A stretch of 8,151 nt of DNA from Anaerolineales bacterium (GTDB taxonomy: Bacteria > Chloroflexota > Anaerolineae > 4572-78 > J111). Below are positions 6,025-8,151 of this stretch, one piece after another; within the stretch, counting starts at the first letter, position 1, and each line of letters opens with the position of its first letter. Below the pieces are notes generated by a model. That model was not told where the DNA came from and did not search any database. It saw only the letters and a program-made list of their open reading frames with translations. The stretch is taken from assembly GCA_012032575.1 (NCBI GenBank), contig JAAUSP010000332.1, positions 1 through 8,151 of the forward strand. Reading direction: 5' to 3'. Both the position numbers and the translations under genes were made by a program.

Positions 6025-6542
6025 TCAATCCACGCCGGGCTTACTCAGGCTATCTGGACCGGCCTCGACCGTAACATAGAGGTTGGCGACAGTGACCGGC
6101 CGCCGTTCGCCTGCCTGCGTAAGGCTGAATACCGGCACCAGGATACGCTGATACTCCGGCCCCTCGAAGCGATCAAGGCCGGGCCAGGCCGTTGCCAATA
6201 AGGGGGACGTCAATACATGCACCGCTACGGCGGCTCCTCCGATCCGCGGACGAAGGCGGGATAGCCCAGGGCCGTGCCCCAGCCTGTCGGAATTAAATCC
6301 CCCTCGATCAGGCCCTCCGTCCACTCGCCCCCCAAGGGCGCGACGATGTGATAATTGGCTCGCCCCGGCGCGAGCGAACCGTAAACCGCCAGGGTGTGGC
6401 TGGTGCTGAAGAGCGCCTCAAGCTGCTCCTCGGCGCGGCGGCCTGCTGATCCCACCGCGCTGTCTGATGGTTCGGGCTGCCAGCGTAGCGCATTGGCTGC
6501 GGCGATTAAATGGCTCACTTCGGGGAGTGATAAATTATCCAT
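6025..6542 (-). CDS. Gamma-glutamylcyclotransferase-like protein, frameshifted
   Basis: Members of this fold release 5-oxoproline from gamma-glutamyl compounds or act on related gamma-glutamylamines. The first frame carries the substrate-loop signature LAVYGSLAPGRANYHIV followed by GGEWTEGLIEGDL and GYPAFVRG. The second frame, one base off, supplies AAVAVHVLTSPLLATAWPGL, the catalytic-Glu segment DRFEGPEYQRILVPV, and a C-terminal strand ANLYVTVEA. The break is at about 6235-6246, where one added G in a GG run would join the frames (FVRGS to GGAAVAVHV). The restored protein is about 172 residues, usual for the family. I place the start at ATG 6540-6542 (MDNLSLPEV); a GTG at 6582-6584 would add 14 residues that do not look native. 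It is the first gene of the minus-strand cluster. Family call good. Confidence 0.8.
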
Positions 6543-6582
6543 AGATATGAATGTTGCCTTTCGTGCTTTAACGTTCCGTGTC

Positions 6583-6611
6583 ACTTACTCGTGTAGCGGG
6601 GCGAAGTAAGT
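6583..6611. repeat. Seven-base perfect inverted repeat
   Basis: ACTTACT (6583-6589) and AGTAAGT (6605-6611) are perfect inverted arms around a 15-base loop, just upstream of the cyclotransferase-like gene. No U-tract follows on either strand. It could be a weak terminator for the TetR gene or an operator; nothing decides this. Confidence 0.35.
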
Positions 6612-6661
6612 CAGGTACACGCGAGGGTTGGGCAGTTTTTTAAGATTCGCCCATGTGGGGT

Positions 6662-7217
6662 TTATCGTATTGTAATCCCATCCAACGCACTGATAACTTT
6701 TGAACCATAGTCGAGCGCGTCCAGAAGTACAAAACCTTCTATAGTTGCAAATGCAAGCGCAGCCATTGGCTCACGTTGTTCGTCCTTTTCTACTTTCAAT
6801 GATAAGGCGATCCAGTCATAAAAACTATCGCAGATTTGTCTGGCAACCATACGGTAGGTTTCGCTTGCTGTTGACATTGCCGCCAGTTCTAGCCAGAGCC
6901 GCAAGTAGGGACGAATGCCAGGTTCTTTTATCATTCCTGCAAGGTGGGGAACAAGAGTTTGATAGGGCATTTGGTTTTGAGTGAGTACTTTCCAATATGC
7001 CTATCATTCGTGCTGCCACCAGATTAAGAGCGGCAGTCATTAATTCTTCCTTGTCTAAAAAATAATGCAAGAGCATTCGGTCGCTTGTGCCAATCGCGGC
7101 CGCCAACTGGCGCAGACTGGAATCCTTCATGCCACATGCAAGCAGGTGATCGGCAATCTTGTTTAGGATGAGTTGCCTTCTGGTTTCTGTTTTTCCATAT
7201 CTTGGTTTCCTTGACAT
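6662..7217 (-). CDS. TetR-family transcriptional regulator, frameshifted
   Basis: A one-component repressor. The N-terminal DNA-binding domain is clear: ETRRQLILNKIADHLLACGM followed by SSLRQLAAAIGTSDRMLLHY (residues 33-52) and FLDKEELM, which is the usual TetR helix-turn-helix ending in a YxF-type turn. The first frame drifts into nonsense after STHSKPN. A second frame beginning at 6970 supplies the ligand-binding domain (QTLVPHLAGMIKEPGIRPYL, then WLELAAMS, ICDSFYDWIALSL, and the terminal IEGFVLLDALDYG). Removing one base near the short runs at 6970-6978 joins them into about 184 residues, standard for TetR. It is divergent from the small membrane-protein gene, with a palindromic operator between, so it probably represses that gene and itself. 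ATG at 7215-7217 has no Shine-Dalgarno and a TACAAT two bases upstream, so the mRNA may be nearly leaderless. The ligand is unknown. Confidence 0.85.
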
Positions 7218-7239
7218 TTATTGTAGCATGTGTTACAAT
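7211..7239 (+). promoter_or_regulatory. Sigma-70-type promoter for the small membrane-protein gene
   Basis: TTGACA (7211-7216), a 17-base spacer, and TACAAT (7234-7239), close to consensus. The expected start near 7246 falls inside the palindromic operator. The -35 box overlaps the first codons of the TetR gene on the other strand. Confidence 0.8.
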
Positions 7240-7267
7240 TTTTATGTAGCGGTCGCTACATAAAAAT
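7238..7267. promoter_or_regulatory. Probable TetR-family operator palindrome
   Basis: Arms of 14 bases, 7238-7251 and 7254-7267, are perfect inverted repeats around the two bases GT; the core is TGTAGCG-GT-CGCTACA. It starts within the -10 box of the plus-strand promoter and covers its start site, so a bound repressor would block transcription. Its place beside a divergent TetR gene makes autoregulation of the pair likely. Confidence 0.82.
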
Positions 7268-7271
7268 CATT

Positions 7272-7276
7272 AGGAG
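7272..7276 (+). promoter_or_regulatory. Shine-Dalgarno site of the small membrane-protein gene
   Basis: AGGAG, six bases before the ATG at 7283-7285; it fixes the start choice. Confidence 0.8.
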
Positions 7277-7282
7277 TTTACC

Positions 7283-7570
7283 ATGAGACGAATCGTATTA
7301 ATCATCACCTTGATTGCTTTCTTGGCGCTCACTGTAATCACGGTATGGCAACATGGCTACTTGGGCATTTTCGAACATGAATTTCAGAGTCTTGCAGGAA
7401 TACAAGTCCTGGTGGATCTCATCATTGCGCTCAGCATATTTCTGGTTTGGATGTGGAATGATGCTAAATCCGCAGGACGCAATCCATTGCCATGGCTTCT
7501 GCTTACGCTAGCAACTGGTTCAATCGGAGCGTTAATTTACCTGCTTGTTTATAAAAGTGCCCGTGAATAG
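7283..7570 (+). CDS. Small three-TM membrane protein, DUF2834-like
   Basis: A 95-residue inner-membrane protein. Three hydrophobic spans are visible: about residues 3-22 (RIVLIITLIAFLALTVITVW region), 38-58 (AGIQVLVDLIIALSIFLVWM) and 70-90 (PWLLLTLATGSIGALIYLLV). The second carries an acidic residue (D45) and is followed by the polar loop NDAKSAGRNP; a short basic tail KSARE ends the protein. The span pattern and the F..LAG.QVLVDL segment recall the DUF2834 group of unknown function; I hold that match loosely. ATG at 7283 has AGGAG six bases upstream. A near-consensus promoter overlapped by the TetR palindrome indicates inducible expression, so the protein may belong to a response to a small molecule sensed by the TetR protein. 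Confidence 0.85.
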   Translation: MRRIVLIITLIAFLALTVITVWQHGYLGIFEHEFQSLAGIQVLVDLIIALSIFLVWMWNDAKSAGRNPLPWLLLTLATGSIGALIYLLVYKSARE

Positions 7571-7589
7571 GTTGGTCTTTCTTGTATCG

Positions 7590-7613
7590 TAGATTATACG
7601 TGGGGTAAATCTA
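7590..7613 (+). terminator. Weak hairpin after the small membrane-protein gene
   Basis: TAGATTATAC (7590-7599) pairs with GTAAATCTA (7605-7613), a nine-pair stem with one bulged A and loop GTGGG, 20 bases after the stop codon. No U-tract follows, so termination is uncertain. Confidence 0.35.
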
Positions 7614-7674
7614 AATAGACAAAAGACAACAAACCCGTAGCGCGGAATATCCTTCTTTTTTACTTCAATCTAAC

Positions 7675-7777
7675 TGCACCTTGGACCAATACTATTCAAA
7701 TAAGACTGTAGCATCGGGCCTTGTGCCCGCCCACAAGGGGCTAAACTACGTTATTTGAAAAGTATTGCACCTTGGAC
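7675..7777. mobile_element. MITE-like hairpin element with flanking direct repeats
   Basis: An 81-base element (7687-7767) has 17-base terminal inverted repeats with one mismatch: CAATACT...CAAATAA at 7687-7703 against 7751-7767. Inside, GTAG (7708-7711) pairs with CTAC (7746-7749), and CCTTGTG (7719-7725) pairs with CACAAGG (7732-7738) around CCCGCC. It is flanked by exact direct repeats, CACCTTGGAC on both sides (12 bases, TGCACCTTGGAC, if the terminal TG is counted). This fits a target-site duplication of about 10 bases, as made by IS4-type transposases. It has no coding capacity, so it would be non-autonomous. Confidence 0.65.
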
Positions 7778-7884
7778 TCAATTTGAGTTAATCGCTTAGC
7801 CCTATTATACCCGAAATAAAGCGACCTGAACAGGCCATGAGGGGAAAATTATGATAGAGGCGAATTCCCACCCCATTTTCCCGG
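7778..7884. other. Intergenic stretch without recognised gene
   Basis: I see no convincing ORF, RNA gene or repeat here apart from a 13-base palindrome ACTCAA-T-TTGAGT (7776-7788) at the right edge of the MITE-like element. With the neighbouring features this accounts for the gene-free 7571-8007 region. Confidence 0.5.
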
Positions 7885-7914
7885 TTGATTTGTGCCCCAG
7901 AGTTGTGTTACAAT
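7885..7914 (+). promoter_or_regulatory. Probable promoter of the right-edge gene
   Basis: TTGATT (7885-7890), an 18-base spacer and TACAAT (7909-7914) predict a start near 7921 and a 5' leader of about 87 bases before the ATG at 8008. Confidence 0.6.
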
Positions 7915-7932
7915 GGCGGCAGGGAAAGACTT

Positions 7933-7979
7933 GAGGCTAAGGCTAAGGCTGAGGCTGAGAAAAGACAACTCTTAGCCTC
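7933..7979 (+). repeat. Hexamer repeats and hairpin in the 5' leader
   Basis: RAGGCT is repeated four times (7933-7956: GAGGCT, AAGGCT, AAGGCT, GAGGCT) and followed by GAG. The first GAGGCTAAG (7933-7941) is perfectly complementary to CTTAGCCTC (7971-7979), so the leader can form a nine-pair stem enclosing the repeats. The stem ends about 15 bases before GGAG (7995-7998), and could affect ribosome access. Confidence 0.6.
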
Positions 7980-8007
7980 CCCATAACTTATCACGGAGAA
8001 CCCCCCC

Positions 8008-8151
8008 ATGGAAAAACGCCGCGCCGCCGCGAATGTGTTTATGGAACAGAATATCGCCCAGCAGCGAGAGGCTGAGCACGCGCCGATGGCCGAAGCGCCG
8101 GCCCCTCTTCCGGCGACGCTGGTCGCCGGTGCGCCAATGCCGCAAGCGCCG
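8008..8151 (+). CDS. Unknown protein, N-terminal part, Pro/Ala-rich
   Basis: An open frame of 48 codons runs off the right edge. It starts with ATG at 8008-8010, preceded by GGAG nine bases upstream and a run of seven C. The visible part is MEKRRAAANVFMEQNIAQQR, then a segment dominated by Ala, Pro, Met and Glu (AEHAPMAEAPAPLPATL). There is no signal peptide or membrane span. Such low-complexity Pro/Ala segments usually are flexible linkers before a folded domain that would lie beyond the window. A promoter and structured leader precede it, so it is expressed from its own start. I do not recognise the family. Confidence 0.7.
   Translation, partial: MEKRRAAANVFMEQNIAQQREAEHAPMAEAPAPLPATLVAGAPMPQAP

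Noticed and set aside
5467..6201. Long plus-strand ORF of 244 codons
   Set aside because: It is antisense to the GNAT gene and the cyclotransferase-like gene, has no ribosome binding site, and its composition is that of a high-GC shadow frame; the minus-strand frames carry recognised motifs.

Overview
The window looks like a chromosomal segment from an environmental bacterium of moderately high GC. The gene content (a bacterial GH3-type protein beside GNAT-like proteins, a cytidylate-kinase-like protein, a stand-alone HPRT) and the heptanucleotide tandem arrays suggest Chloroflexota, perhaps Anaerolineae. That assignment is inference from protein style, not proven by any marker gene here.

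Layout. Bases 1-340 hold the C-terminal part of a minus-strand SurE nucleotidase. It ends abruptly at about 335-342 against the last 64 residues of a plus-strand cytidylate-kinase-like protein. A plus-strand run follows: the kinase tail, a PD-(D/E)XK-like protein that starts on the ATGA overlap (527-904), a small palindromic repeat, and hypoxanthine phosphoribosyltransferase (977-1527, one-base frameshift), closed by a strong terminator. That terminator is shared with a convergent minus-strand transcription unit (about 1823 down to 1535). This unit has its own sigma-70-like promoter, no ORF, and a nested set of long-range helices; it is the best candidate for an undescribed non-coding RNA in the window.

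Bases 1899-6584 are a minus-strand cluster. In transcription order it runs gamma-glutamylcyclotransferase-like protein, two-part GNAT protein, GNAT-like protein, MNT nucleotidyltransferase, GH3-family adenylating enzyme. The combination of an acyl-adenylate/amide synthetase, two acyltransferase-like proteins and a cyclotransferase suggests conjugation or turnover of acyl-amino compounds, but the product is unknown. Two of these genes carry in-frame heptamer tandem arrays in loops or linkers.

Bases 6662-7570 form a divergent regulator/target pair: a TetR-family repressor (minus, frameshifted) and a three-TM small membrane protein (plus). Between them lie a clean promoter and a 30-bp near-perfect palindrome covering the predicted transcription start. 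Bases 7571-8007 have no gene, but hold an 81-bp MITE-like hairpin element with 10-12-bp flanking direct repeats, a promoter, and a repeat-containing 5' leader for a Pro/Ala-rich protein that runs off the right edge.

Four separate genes (hpt, GNAT-like, cyclotransferase, TetR) are each broken by one base, all at or near short homopolymers. This points to indel-prone sequencing or assembly rather than four real pseudogenes. The surE/kinase junction may share that cause or be a true rearrangement.
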